From Undibacterium parvum (lineage in GTDB: Bacteria > Pseudomonadota > Gammaproteobacteria > Burkholderiales > Burkholderiaceae_D), in NCBI RefSeq assembly GCF_003955735.1, contig NZ_CP034464.1, positions 4,030,001 to 4,094,000 on the forward strand: a DNA stretch of 64,000 bases. The letters are read 5' to 3'. This document shows, piece by piece, positions 14,726 through 22,780 of this stretch; the first letter of the stretch is position 1, and every line of letters begins with the position of its first letter. The notes beneath the pieces were generated by a model. That model worked only from the letters and a program-made list of their open reading frames with translations. It was not told the DNA's origin and did not search any database. Both the position numbers and the translations under genes were made by a program.

Positions 14726-14760
14726 AAAATGGCGGACATCAAGCTAGCTCGATGTCCGCC
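14726..14760 (-). terminator. Intrinsic terminator of the 171-residue protein gene (copy 1)
   Basis: On the minus strand GGCGGACATC pairs with GATGTCCGCC around GAGCTAGCTT, itself partly palindromic, and is followed by ATTTT. It lies 34 bases after the stop codon. Confidence 0.7.
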
Positions 14761-14793
14761 ACCTTCTGGCTACGCTTTAGTCGAAACTAAAGA

Positions 14794-15309
14794 TTAGTGA
14801 GCCCAGATATACACTGTAGTGCCTTGCAATTTGATGTCATTCATAGCGAATGAACCATAAGATGCTGTGCTGTTACCCATTTTGATAGCCGCAACAGACA
14901 TGTTCAACTCATGACCAGGCGCCACTGTGATTTGTGGAATAGCGATTTTGACGACATCGCCAACTGGCATGAAAGCAGCTAAACCAGCACCACCAGTAAC
15001 GCCCAATACTGAGTTAGGGCCGCTTGCGGCGCTAGCGTCAGCTTTAAAAGATGCATTGTCGATGATGTCGATAGTGGCCGCAAATGAACCTGTGATCGCG
15101 ATGTTGTTGAAGCTTACCGAACCACCGGCAGTATCAGTATCTGTGTAGACAAAAGAGCCGACATTGATGTTCAGGTTAGCGGCGATAGATACACCGTCTT
15201 GACCGCTGACTTGGCTCAGATCGGAATCTTCTATTGTCGTCATGGCAGATGCGGCCATTGCGAAAGAAGACAAAGCTGCTGCGAGTGCGAGTTTTTTGAT
15301 CAGTTTCAT
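14794..15309 (-). CDS. Exported DUF6160-like protein, copy 1 of an inverted pair
   Basis: A 171-residue protein with a signal peptide cut near ASA-M (residue 22). The mature protein begins with the motif IEDSDLSQVSGQDG (residues 26-39), then a beta-rich region (ANLNINVGSFVYTDTDTAGG, GSFAATIDIIDNAS) and ends LQGTTVYIWAH. The sequence pattern fits the family I remember as DUF6160, found near putative pilus/outer-membrane clusters of gamma- and beta-proteobacteria. It is nearly identical to the protein at 16527-17042 on the opposite strand, and the last ~20 bases upstream of the ATG (AACTGGAGATTTAC) are also conserved, with the ribosome site GGAGA. It is probably a surface or periplasmic structural subunit; no enzyme motif is present. 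Confidence 0.8.
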   Translation of the reverse strand: MKLIKKLALAAALSSFAMAASAMTTIEDSDLSQVSGQDGVSIAANLNINVGSFVYTDTDTAGGSVSFNNIAITGSFAATIDIIDNASFKADASAASGPNSVLGVTGGAGLAAFMPVGDVVKIAIPQITVAPGHELNMSVAAIKMGNSTASYGSFAMNDIKLQGTTVYIWAH

Positions 15310-16526
15310 AGTAAATCTCCAGTTATTTAATTTAGTTTTCTAGGTTTTTTTACTCAAGCAAACATGATGTTCTATGTCGCTTCGAAAGACATCTCGCTAC
15401 ACAAGGCGCTGGCTATTAGCGTCAGTGTTGCTAGGTGCTGCAGGGAATTTTGTTTTCACGCCATGTCGCTGCCTCACGTAATTAAGATTAAGTGAATTGC
15501 TTTTACGCTCACAGAGCTTATTTAGAATATTTATTCAGAATTTCCACTTGGCAATGCTAGCGTTTTATTTTCATAACAAATTCAGAAAATATTGACTCCA
15601 ATAGCCCGCTGTTTTTTTCCTATGACGACACTGAAATTTTGCTGTTTTTAGAATGTGTAAAAAATAGAAAAAAGCACGCAGCGTTCGTTTTGCGAGAAAA
15701 AAACAACAACAGAAAAAGTCTAAAAAAAATGCGTCAAATTTTGCACCAGGCGAACCCCGCCTGCAGAAATGTATTCGTCGCGAAAATGCTATTGAGATGC
15801 ACATTCATGTGCAGTATGGGTTCGTGATCTTGATGGATCGTGACTAGAAATGCGCAGCTTTTGCGAGTGCCAAGCTAGGTTGCATTCACGAAGAGATCAA
15901 TTTTTTGTCAGCGTTGAAGCTGCTATGAAAAAAGTAAAGTCCATTGAACACTGCGGCATGTAGATTCATAGGAAAACACAAAAAATTTTCCGTTTTCGCG
16001 CTAGTGCTCTGCGCCTGCTTTTAAAACAGATTTTCACTTTTATTTTTAACTCACTGAGCAGTGATTTTTCTCGTAAATATTCCGTCCGGAAACTTTCGCA
16101 CACGCTCTTTTTCTGCATGTTGTTTTTTTGCTTAGCCTCTTTTTTGGTGTCATCGCGGTTTAATAATCTTCATTTTTACTTGAGAATTTCATAGATGAAA
16201 ATCGATGAAATTGAGCGCTTAGCGGCAACTCTGTTTTTTTCTGATGTGGGGACTGATTTATCGTGATTAAGATGTTTTTGAGTAAAGACTCTAAATAAAA
16301 TCTGTGATCGCAAAAACAATTCCATTAGTCTTTATTAGGTGATGCAGCGCTGTTGAGTTAATTCAAAACCCGTTGCGTAACCGAGCATCAATGACTGTGG
16401 AGCACATGGTCAGACATCGCAAAATGTTTCCAAAAGTCGCATTGAGCAGTGTGTTCGTTGAGATAAAAATTTAGAGATACTTAAAAAAATTTATTAAAAC
16501 AATTTAAAAATAACTGGAGATTTACC
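15310..16526. other. 1.2-kb A+T-rich non-coding spacer between divergent paralogues
   Basis: There is no open reading frame with a credible ribosome site. The region has long A and T runs and must contain the promoters and leader regions of both 171-residue genes. The length is far more than two promoters need, so a small RNA or upstream regulatory sites are possible, but none was recognised. Confidence 0.6.
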
Positions 16527-17042
16527 ATGAAACTGATCAAAAAACTCGCACTCGCAGCAGCTTTGTCTTCTTTCGCAATGGCAGCATCTGCCATGACGGC
16601 TATCGAAGATTCCGATCTGAGCCAAGTCAGCGGTCAAGACGGTGTATCTATCGCTGCTAACCTGAACATCAATGTCGGTTCTTTTGTCTACAAAGATACT
16701 GATGCTGCAGGTGGTTCGGTAAGCTTTAATAACATCGCGATCACAGGTTCATTCGCTGCCACTATCGACATCATCGACAATGCTTCTTTTAAAGCTGACG
16801 CCAGCGCTGCAAGCGGCCCTGCATCTGTCTTGGGCGTTACTGGTGGTACTGGCTTAGCTGCTTTCATGCCAGTTGGCGATGTCGTCAAAATCGCTATTCC
16901 ACAAATCACAGTGGCGCCTGGTCATGAGTTGAACATGTCTGTTGCGGCTATCAAAATGGGTAACAGCACAGCATCTTATGGTTCATTCGCTATGAATGAC
17001 ATCAAATTGCAAGGCACTACCGTTTATATCTGGGCTCACTAA
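16527..17042 (+). CDS. Exported DUF6160-like protein, copy 2 of an inverted pair
   Basis: 171 residues, nearly the same as the protein at 14794-15309. It has a signal peptide cut near ASA-M, the IEDSDLSQVSGQDG motif, a beta-rich middle and the IWAH ending. The ATG is preceded by AACTGGAGATTTACC, a good ribosome site. It is followed by an intrinsic terminator and then by two further genes whose products carry related motifs after the signal peptide. The retention of both copies suggests dosage or alternate regulation. It is read as a structural subunit of the envelope system at 13.9-24.6 kb. Confidence 0.8.
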   Translation: MKLIKKLALAAALSSFAMAASAMTAIEDSDLSQVSGQDGVSIAANLNINVGSFVYKDTDAAGGSVSFNNIAITGSFAATIDIIDNASFKADASAASGPASVLGVTGGTGLAAFMPVGDVVKIAIPQITVAPGHELNMSVAAIKMGNSTASYGSFAMNDIKLQGTTVYIWAH

Positions 17043-17081
17043 GCTAGCTAGTTAAGCTCTTTTTAGAGTTAGCTAAAGACA

Positions 17082-17122
17082 AGAGACGAGGATCGATGTG
17101 AATCGAAATCCGTCTCTTTTTC
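17082..17122 (+). terminator. Intrinsic terminator after copy 2
   Basis: AGAGACG (17082-17088) pairs with CGTCTCT (17111-17117), extended by GGAT/ATCC, and is followed by TTTTTC. It separates the 171-residue gene from the next two genes, which must have their own promoter or rely on read-through. Confidence 0.8.
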
Positions 17123-17158
17123 TAGGGGATTTTTTTTACTCCTAGTGTTTTTGACTTT

Positions 17159-17983
17159 GTGATGTTCCATTTTGCTCGATGGGTTGGCTCCGTGAAAATC
17201 AAACGTTTACCAAAAATCAGAACTTTGATCCTGGCTTGTCTCAGTGCTGCACTGACGCTTTGCGCGGCGGCCAGAGCCGAGTCATTAGAATTGTCTGAGC
17301 AAGAATTGGCTGATGTGAGTGGTCAGGGTCTGACGATTTTAAGTAACAGTAGTTATAACGGTCTAGATTTTTCGCGCATTACGCTCAATGCCGACCTGAC
17401 TTTAAACGTAAATTTTAAGAATATAGTTTTGGGTCAGTACAACTATGCGCCGAATAATGGCCTGGGTGCTGATATCAATATGCCTGCACTACAGTTTGGT
17501 CGTAGCGATGGCACTGCCGCGCAAAGATTGGTGCAAATTTCTAATCCTTATTTAGAATTTGTCTACGACAATACCGCTGGTGCTGGAAATAATAAGATGC
17601 TTGGATTAAGAGTCGGCTTCGATGGTATTTCTGGCGACATCGGCATGCGCCTGGCTTCGCTGAGCGGTTCTATGTTGGTTGATGGTGGTGCTGCAGGCAT
17701 ACTTGATTCAAATGCGGGGAGTGGTAAACGCTGGGATGGTAGTTGCCCGACCGGTGGTTCTGGTTGTCTGGCAATGTCGCAACTTGGTGGCGTCACTGCT
17801 GGCAATGCAGCAGGGCCTAGTCGGGATTTTTGGATTTCTATGTTAAGTGCGCCGGTGCAGTTTCAAGGCGCAGCTGGCATGGCTCAGCCAGCTTTGGCAC
17901 AAAGCGGCGCCTGGATGAATTTCCGTGATCGTCTTACTGCAATTGTCGGTGCGCTGCCACCGAATCTGGCGCTCGGTCGCTGA
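17159..17983 (+). CDS. Exported SGQG-motif protein (DUF6160-like, Gly/Ser-rich)
   Basis: Up to 274 residues. The start is uncertain: GTG at 17159, ATG at 17162 or GTG at 17192 (VKIKRLPKIRTL), none with a strong ribosome site. A signal peptide ends near ARA-E, followed at once by LELSEQELADVSGQGLTI. This has the exact register of a double-glycine leader (L at -12, S -11, E -8, L -7, V -4, G -2) but with Q at -1. The rest is beta-prone and rich in Gly/Asn/Ser, with one Cys pair in CPTGGSGC. It is probably a secreted or surface-exposed subunit, and lies 12 bases from the next gene, with which it should be co-transcribed. Confidence 0.75.
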   Translation: MMFHFARWVGSVKIKRLPKIRTLILACLSAALTLCAAARAESLELSEQELADVSGQGLTILSNSSYNGLDFSRITLNADLTLNVNFKNIVLGQYNYAPNNGLGADINMPALQFGRSDGTAAQRLVQISNPYLEFVYDNTAGAGNNKMLGLRVGFDGISGDIGMRLASLSGSMLVDGGAAGILDSNAGSGKRWDGSCPTGGSGCLAMSQLGGVTAGNAAGPSRDFWISMLSAPVQFQGAAGMAQPALAQSGAWMNFRDRLTAIVGALPPNLALGR

Positions 17984-17994
17984 AGCCTGTATCC

Positions 17995-18816
17995 ATGAAC
18001 TTCTTGCGCGCCCTCAGGCTCCGCTTGTTGTGCCCATTGCTGGCACTGAGTAGCGCGGCTTTGGCTGCGGATCTGCAGGCATTGAACGATGAGGCCTTGT
18101 CTGGTGTGCAGGGGCGTGATGGCGTTTCGTTTTTACTTGGTTTGAACGCCAATATAGGTTCCGTTCATGTTGGCACCTATGACACAGATAATAATGCCGC
18201 CTCTATCATCTACAAGAAATTGGCCTTGACTGGGACCCTAGGAGTTCAGTTAAATATTTTTCAAAATGTTCCTGGCATGCCGGATATCATCAATTTATCT
18301 TTGCCAGATATCACGAGCAACTATCCCTTGCAATATGCCTATGACCTGGAAATTGCCGCCAACGGGCGTAGTTTAGGTACCAGTGTCGCTCATCAAAACA
18401 TGTCCTATGTGGGCAGTCATATGCAATGGACGACTTCAGGTTCTGGCGGTCTGACATTTGGCCTGGGTTTAAAAATGTCAACGGAAAATATATTTTTTCA
18501 ACCCAATGGTCGTGGCATTGCGAATGGCCAGATGAATGTGAATGGTTTGAAAGTTGCGAATGCTGACGGCACAGCTACACCATGGGTAATTGCCGACGTG
18601 GTCAATCAACCAGGTTCGTTTAGGGTCATTAATGATGCCAATGGAAATTCCAATTTTCAATTTGGAATCGCCTGGCCAGATGTGCAGAAAGATGCATCGG
18701 CCGGTAGCCTGCATGTCGATAATATTAGCTTCACGACGCCCACGGGTAAGGTCGATCTCGGCGCTAGCAGCATAGGGTCTATGCAGATCCAATACCTGAA
18801 TGTGAAGTTTAAATGA
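17995..18816 (+). CDS. Exported DUF6160-like beta-rich protein (GRDG motif)
   Basis: A 273-residue protein. Signal peptide (MNFLRALRLRLLCPLLALSS, cut near ALA-A), then LQALNDEALSGVQGRDGVSF, the same motif as its neighbours with GR replacing GQ. The region NANIGSVHVGTYDTDNNAAS parallels NINVGSFVYTDTDTAGGSVS of the 171-residue proteins, so these are distant paralogues. The remainder is a long beta-rich domain ending IGSMQIQYLNVKFK. It is probably co-transcribed with the preceding gene. The function is unknown; a structural or adhesive surface role is inferred from context. Confidence 0.78.
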   Translation: MNFLRALRLRLLCPLLALSSAALAADLQALNDEALSGVQGRDGVSFLLGLNANIGSVHVGTYDTDNNAASIIYKKLALTGTLGVQLNIFQNVPGMPDIINLSLPDITSNYPLQYAYDLEIAANGRSLGTSVAHQNMSYVGSHMQWTTSGSGGLTFGLGLKMSTENIFFQPNGRGIANGQMNVNGLKVANADGTATPWVIADVVNQPGSFRVINDANGNSNFQFGIAWPDVQKDASAGSLHVDNISFTTPTGKVDLGASSIGSMQIQYLNVKFK

Positions 18817-19099
18817 GCGTGAAATCAGCGGAAATTTGTCCAGATTTATTCTAGTTTAATCCGTGAATGCTAGCAGATTTTAAAAGTGTGCATCTCTGAG
18901 GCTCACCTCTAAAATCTAGCTTGCGAATTGTTTGATTGGCACGTTAGTGTTGAGTGTCATTTTAGTAAATGAAGTAGCCGAGGATATTTTTTTGCTGCGA
19001 CTTGACCGGAGAAATCAGGCGCTACGCAAATGCAATAATTGATGCCATTGAATGAGTTCAGTTGGTGATGTTGAACAAATATAAGATTAAAGAGACAGT
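18817..19099. other. Non-coding gap before the C39 peptidase operon
   Basis: About 280 bases without a credible gene. It probably holds the promoter of the downstream operon; no clear -35/-10 pair or hairpin was identified. Confidence 0.4.
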
Positions 19100-19207
19100 A
19101 TGAAGAGCATCGTTAGGATACAAATATCCAAGGAGCACGCGCACAGCTTGTTCTCGTTGAATTTTTCGGTAGCGAACGCGCTAGTGGTTGGTGTGACGCT
19201 ATGCTGA
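19100..19207 (+). CDS. Possible 35-residue leader ORF overlapping the C39 peptidase start
   Basis: ATG at 19100, preceded by AAAGAGACAGT, opens a 35-codon frame (MKSIVRIQISKEHAHSLFSL, then a hydrophobic end). It stops at TGA 19205-19207, seven bases into the C39 gene. The C39 ATG itself has no ribosome site, so translation may be coupled through this ORF. Alternatively a frameshift here has split the original N-terminus of the peptidase. Confidence 0.4.
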   Translation: MKSIVRIQISKEHAHSLFSLNFSVANALVVGVTLC

Positions 19208-19962
19208 TGCTGTTGGCTAGTTTGGTCGCCGTCTTAGTCGGCGGATCTGCGATTTGGTCCAAGCATGAACCTTTAGATCGCCCTAAAAATCAATTTGAAC
19301 TGCAGCAGACTGGCGTCGGTGGTGGCCCGATTACGCAATCGGTTGTGATGGAGCCGTTCTCTGAGCTTAAGTATAAACATATTGCGCGTCAGGCTTTTGA
19401 CTACAGTTGCGGCTCTGCGGCCCTGGTCACTATCCTCAATTTTCATCTGGGTTTAAGTGTGACTGAGCAGGAGGCGATGGAGGGCATGCTGGAGCGCGGC
19501 GAGAAAGAAAAAATCATTGCGCGCAGAGGGTTTTCTTTATTGGATATGAAGCGTTATGTGGCAGGCTTAAATATCGAGAGCGCAGGCTTTCGTGGTGAAG
19601 TAAAAGACTTATTGAGCCTGGAACATCCGGCTATTGTTCCTATCGATTACGCCGGTGCCAAACATTTTGTGGTCTTGCGTGGAGTGCGCGATGGCATCGT
19701 GTATATCGCAGATCCCTCCGCCGGTAATATCGTCTTCTCGCTCAAAGAGTTCGCCACTCTTTGGGATCGCAATACTCTCTTCATCGTTTACCCCCCTAAA
19801 AATCGCCCTATCTTGGGGCAGCTCGCCCTGTCCGACATGGAGCTCGGTGTCACTGACATGGATAGAGTCAAGGATAAGGGCCAACTACAAATGATGAGCA
19901 CAGTGCTGCCGATGGAGCGGGTGATTAACGGCTACGGCGGCATCTCAATTATTCATCGTTGA
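19201..19962 (+). CDS. Stand-alone C39-family cysteine peptidase, membrane anchored
   Basis: A 253-residue protein. An N-terminal hydrophobic segment (residues 1-19) should anchor it with the peptidase in the periplasm. The catalytic set of C39 peptidases is visible: FDYSCGSAAL (Cys about 70, preceded by the oxyanion Gln in ARQAF), AKHFVVLRG (His about 155) and IADPSAG (Asp about 171). Classic C39 domains sit on ABC exporters and cut double-glycine leaders; here no ABC transporter is attached or nearby. The flanking exported proteins carry motifs with the spacing of such leaders. A similar C39 protein is, from memory, called FilB in Acinetobacter putative pilus clusters. No ribosome site precedes its ATG. 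Confidence 0.87.
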   Translation: MLMLLASLVAVLVGGSAIWSKHEPLDRPKNQFELQQTGVGGGPITQSVVMEPFSELKYKHIARQAFDYSCGSAALVTILNFHLGLSVTEQEAMEGMLERGEKEKIIARRGFSLLDMKRYVAGLNIESAGFRGEVKDLLSLEHPAIVPIDYAGAKHFVVLRGVRDGIVYIADPSAGNIVFSLKEFATLWDRNTLFIVYPPKNRPILGQLALSDMELGVTDMDRVKDKGQLQMMSTVLPMERVINGYGGISIIHR

Positions 19963-20025
19963 TGCAAGCACACAAATTCTATCCTTAAGCAAACAAATTT
20001 ATTTATTCGGTCACCAGGAGTTTTC

Positions 20026-21063
20026 ATGAAGTTTCATACTATGTTGGGTTTGCTTGCTGTTGCGGTTGCCATGCCAGTTCAGTCTCAAGAGACATCCGCA
20101 GTCAAGAGTCCTACTACCGACGTTGCCAAAGCCGGGGATGCGGCGGCACGCGAAGCTCTGGCAAAAAAAGAAGGTGATGGCGATCAGGCGAGTCTACTGA
20201 AGCAAACATTGACCTCGGTTGACAAGGATTACACCTTGATTAAAAAGGGCGCGTTTCAACTGATTTACGATCTCAATTACGCTTACATAGGTCAAGATAA
20301 AATCAATACAGATTTGGCTTCAGGTAGTGTCACCTTGTTTAATATTGAGAATGTTAATTCGCATACTTTGACGAATACATTTTCTCTCGATTACGGTTTG
20401 TTAAATAATTTGACGGGTAACTTTACTTTGCCTATCGTGAGTAAATACACGCAATCGCAAGTGCTGGATGGCACCTCGAACTCATTTGGTGATATGAGTT
20501 TTGGTGCGCGTTTTCAGCCGTTTGAAGCGAAACGCGACTCCGCCTCGATCACCGCAAATGCTGGTCTGCGCCTGCCTACTGGCACTAGCCCATTTAAAGT
20601 CGTGGCGGGGAGTGGTATTGCGACTGGCTCTGGTGTGACGGCTTTTAGCGGCGGTGTCAACGTGAATAAAATTGTTGATCCGGTGGCGATTTTTGGCTCC
20701 TTAAATCTGACCTACAGTTTGCCAGCAAAAAAATTGAGCCAGGTAATGGGGTCCAAAATTCTCACCGAAGTCAGACCTGGTCTCACTTTTGGTTTTGGTG
20801 CCGGTTTCGCTTATGCGCTTTCGTATGCGATCACTACTTCAGTGTCATTTCAAGAGTCTATTGCGGCCGGTTCTAAGCTGCGCTTCACGGATGGTATTAA
20901 TACCGTTCAGGTGCGCACTACACCGCAGACTTCTGGTGTCTTGAGTTTGGGATTGGGTTATCGTCTATCGCCAAAAACCACGCTCAATACCTCGGTAGGC
21001 ATAGGCTTGACTGCCAATTCGCCTAATTTTACTTTGGATATGACCTTGCCTTTGTCGTTCTAA
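20026..21063 (+). CDS. Outer-membrane beta-barrel protein (phenol MetA-like transporter fold)
   Basis: A 345-residue protein with a signal peptide (MKFHTMLGLLAVAVAMPVQS). A short charged helical region (residues about 30-70; AKAGDAAAREALAKKEGDG) precedes about 12 alternating amphipathic strands, such as FQLIYDLNYAYIG, NTFSLDYGLLNNLTGNFTLP and SVGIGLTANSPNFTLDMTLP. It ends in LPLSF, with the terminal Phe typical of BAM substrates. The ribosome site CAGGAG precedes the ATG. It lies between the C39 peptidase and the FadL-like gene in one operon and is probably a channel or anchor of the envelope system. Confidence 0.8.
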   Translation: MKFHTMLGLLAVAVAMPVQSQETSAVKSPTTDVAKAGDAAAREALAKKEGDGDQASLLKQTLTSVDKDYTLIKKGAFQLIYDLNYAYIGQDKINTDLASGSVTLFNIENVNSHTLTNTFSLDYGLLNNLTGNFTLPIVSKYTQSQVLDGTSNSFGDMSFGARFQPFEAKRDSASITANAGLRLPTGTSPFKVVAGSGIATGSGVTAFSGGVNVNKIVDPVAIFGSLNLTYSLPAKKLSQVMGSKILTEVRPGLTFGFGAGFAYALSYAITTSVSFQESIAAGSKLRFTDGINTVQVRTTPQTSGVLSLGLGYRLSPKTTLNTSVGIGLTANSPNFTLDMTLPLSF

Positions 21064-21078
21064 AAAGGCGCGAATGTC

Positions 21079-22704
21079 ATGACTACTTTACGAGTATCGG
21101 GCTTGCTAAGGCAACGCTTGGTCGCCACTTATTTGTTGGGCCTCGGTGTGTTGCCCTTGGCGCGCGCCGATTTAACGGATAACTTGGTTGCCAGTCCTAC
21201 CGCGATGTCCTTGGGGAATGCGGTTACTGCCGACCCTCCAGGTGTCGAGTCTATTCATATGAATCCGGCCGGATTGGCGCGTATGGAAGGCAATACCAAA
21301 ACCGATAGCGTGTTTATCGCATCAATACGTACTAAGGCATCTTTCAAATCGGCTCCCGATTTCGATATTGGTGGTTTTAAAGACGATCCTTTAAATGGCA
21401 CGCACACCGGACCGGTGCGTCAGGCTATGTATATTCCTGTGGTCGGTGTGCCGCACTGGCGTTTGCCTGCGGTGGTGGTGCCTGGTATGGGCTACACCTG
21501 GAACGAAGCGGGTTCTCCGTTTACTTTTGGTACGCTCACTTATCTGTCTATGGCATTTACCATAGACCGTACTCAGGATAAAGATGATCCCGGTCGTTAT
21601 CAGGGCAAGCTGATGGATATTCAGCGCCTGGTGTATTTGTCGCCCTCGGTGGGATACAAGGTTTCGGATACTTTGAGAGTGGGGGTGTCGGTACCTATAG
21701 CCTATGCCAACTTCGCAATTGACACTGATATGCGTTTCCCCAATAAGCTTTTGGGGATTACCGGGCAATTACAGAAAGGTGTTTGCCCTGAAGGTAATTC
21801 GAATGTCATCGATAGTTTCTTTTTCGGACTATGTGCGGGTGGTAAAGAAGGCATGCTCGATCCATTTAAAAAAGCAGCGAGCTTTAAGGTCGATATGACG
21901 GCACCATTTGAACCCACCATTAATCTTGGTGTGTTGTGGGAGCCGAAGAAGTGGTTTGGTATGGGAATCGTGTATCAAGGTGGGAGTAGCACGACTTACA
22001 AAGGTGAGTACGAGTTTCATACAGATCCCATGTTGCGGCAGTTTGTCAAAGGCATGAACTCAAGTTTGTTAGGTCCTATCGTCGGGGCCATCGTTGGATT
22101 TCCGCAGGAAATTCCCGAGATTCAGGCCGGCAATGTGATTTCCTCGATCAACCATCCAGCGCGTGTGCAGATGGGAATTAAAGTTAAACCGCTCGATTTT
22201 GTGCAGCTTAATATGGACATCGGTTATGCCGATTGGTCTAAGTGGAAAACTGTGACCTTGAAATTCGACAAGGACATCGCTTTACTGCAAATGGGTCGTT
22301 TGTTTGGCGTTGCCAATCCGCGCGAGTTGACCTTAAACATGGGTATGCAAAATGTGATCAGTTATGGCTTCGGCATGCAGATACAGGCGACCGATAAGCT
22401 GGCGCTGCGTCTAGGATATGAACCGCGCAAAAGCTCGATTCCTGCCAATAAACTTTCTTTGTTTTCACCTATGCCGGACACCAAACTAAAGAGCGTCGGG
22501 TTTCAATATAAATTCGATAGTGGCGCTGTGATGAACGTCGCCGCTAGCTATCTGAAGGGAACTTATAACGTGCCTGCCAGAACCAATTGCAATCTCAATT
22601 GTGATGACTTTTTTAATCTGATCTATAACCCTTATGCAGGCATGGATGTGAAAGGGGATCTGATTGTGCGTTATTTTGGGATGAGCTATACCCATCCATT
22701 TTAG
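21079..22704 (+). CDS. OmpP1/FadL-like outer-membrane protein
   Basis: A 541-residue protein with an N-terminal hydrophobic leader (residues 10-30, cut near ARA-D). DLTDNLVASPTAMSLGNAVT and GVESIHMNPAGLARMEG are the N-terminal hatch-like region of OmpP1/FadL/TodX proteins (NPAGLA is the family hallmark). Strand repeats follow (IVYQGGSSTTYKGEYEFH, FVQLNMDIGYADWSKWKTV, RLGYEPRKSS), and the end is FGMSYTHPF with terminal Phe. FadL proteins take up hydrophobic compounds. In this operon, 15 bases after another barrel, it may instead help export or anchor the SGQ-motif proteins. Confidence 0.87.
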   Translation: MTTLRVSGLLRQRLVATYLLGLGVLPLARADLTDNLVASPTAMSLGNAVTADPPGVESIHMNPAGLARMEGNTKTDSVFIASIRTKASFKSAPDFDIGGFKDDPLNGTHTGPVRQAMYIPVVGVPHWRLPAVVVPGMGYTWNEAGSPFTFGTLTYLSMAFTIDRTQDKDDPGRYQGKLMDIQRLVYLSPSVGYKVSDTLRVGVSVPIAYANFAIDTDMRFPNKLLGITGQLQKGVCPEGNSNVIDSFFFGLCAGGKEGMLDPFKKAASFKVDMTAPFEPTINLGVLWEPKKWFGMGIVYQGGSSTTYKGEYEFHTDPMLRQFVKGMNSSLLGPIVGAIVGFPQEIPEIQAGNVISSINHPARVQMGIKVKPLDFVQLNMDIGYADWSKWKTVTLKFDKDIALLQMGRLFGVANPRELTLNMGMQNVISYGFGMQIQATDKLALRLGYEPRKSSIPANKLSLFSPMPDTKLKSVGFQYKFDSGAVMNVAASYLKGTYNVPARTNCNLNCDDFFNLIYNPYAGMDVKGDLIVRYFGMSYTHPF

Positions 22705-22780
22705 TAAGTAGTCGTCTGTATCGCTCTTTGTGTTTCCGCTGAAGACAAAGATTTTAATTTTTATTTATGGAGTCGTTCTC

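Larger units (their letters stand above)
14794..17042. repeat. Large inverted duplication: two ~535-bp arms around a 1.2-kb spacer
   Basis: The arm 14794-15330 (minus) and the arm 16507-17042 (plus) hold the two 171-residue genes plus about 20 bases of conserved leader. Most codons are identical at the nucleotide level; visible protein changes are few (for example T25A, T57K, T60A, N98A, S99-region and A107T). The spacer 15310-16526 carries both promoters. Such arms could support homologous inversion or gene conversion. Confidence 0.85.

Noticed and set aside
16195..16266. 23-codon micro-ORF in the 1.2-kb spacer
   Set aside because: No ribosome site and no support beyond an open frame.
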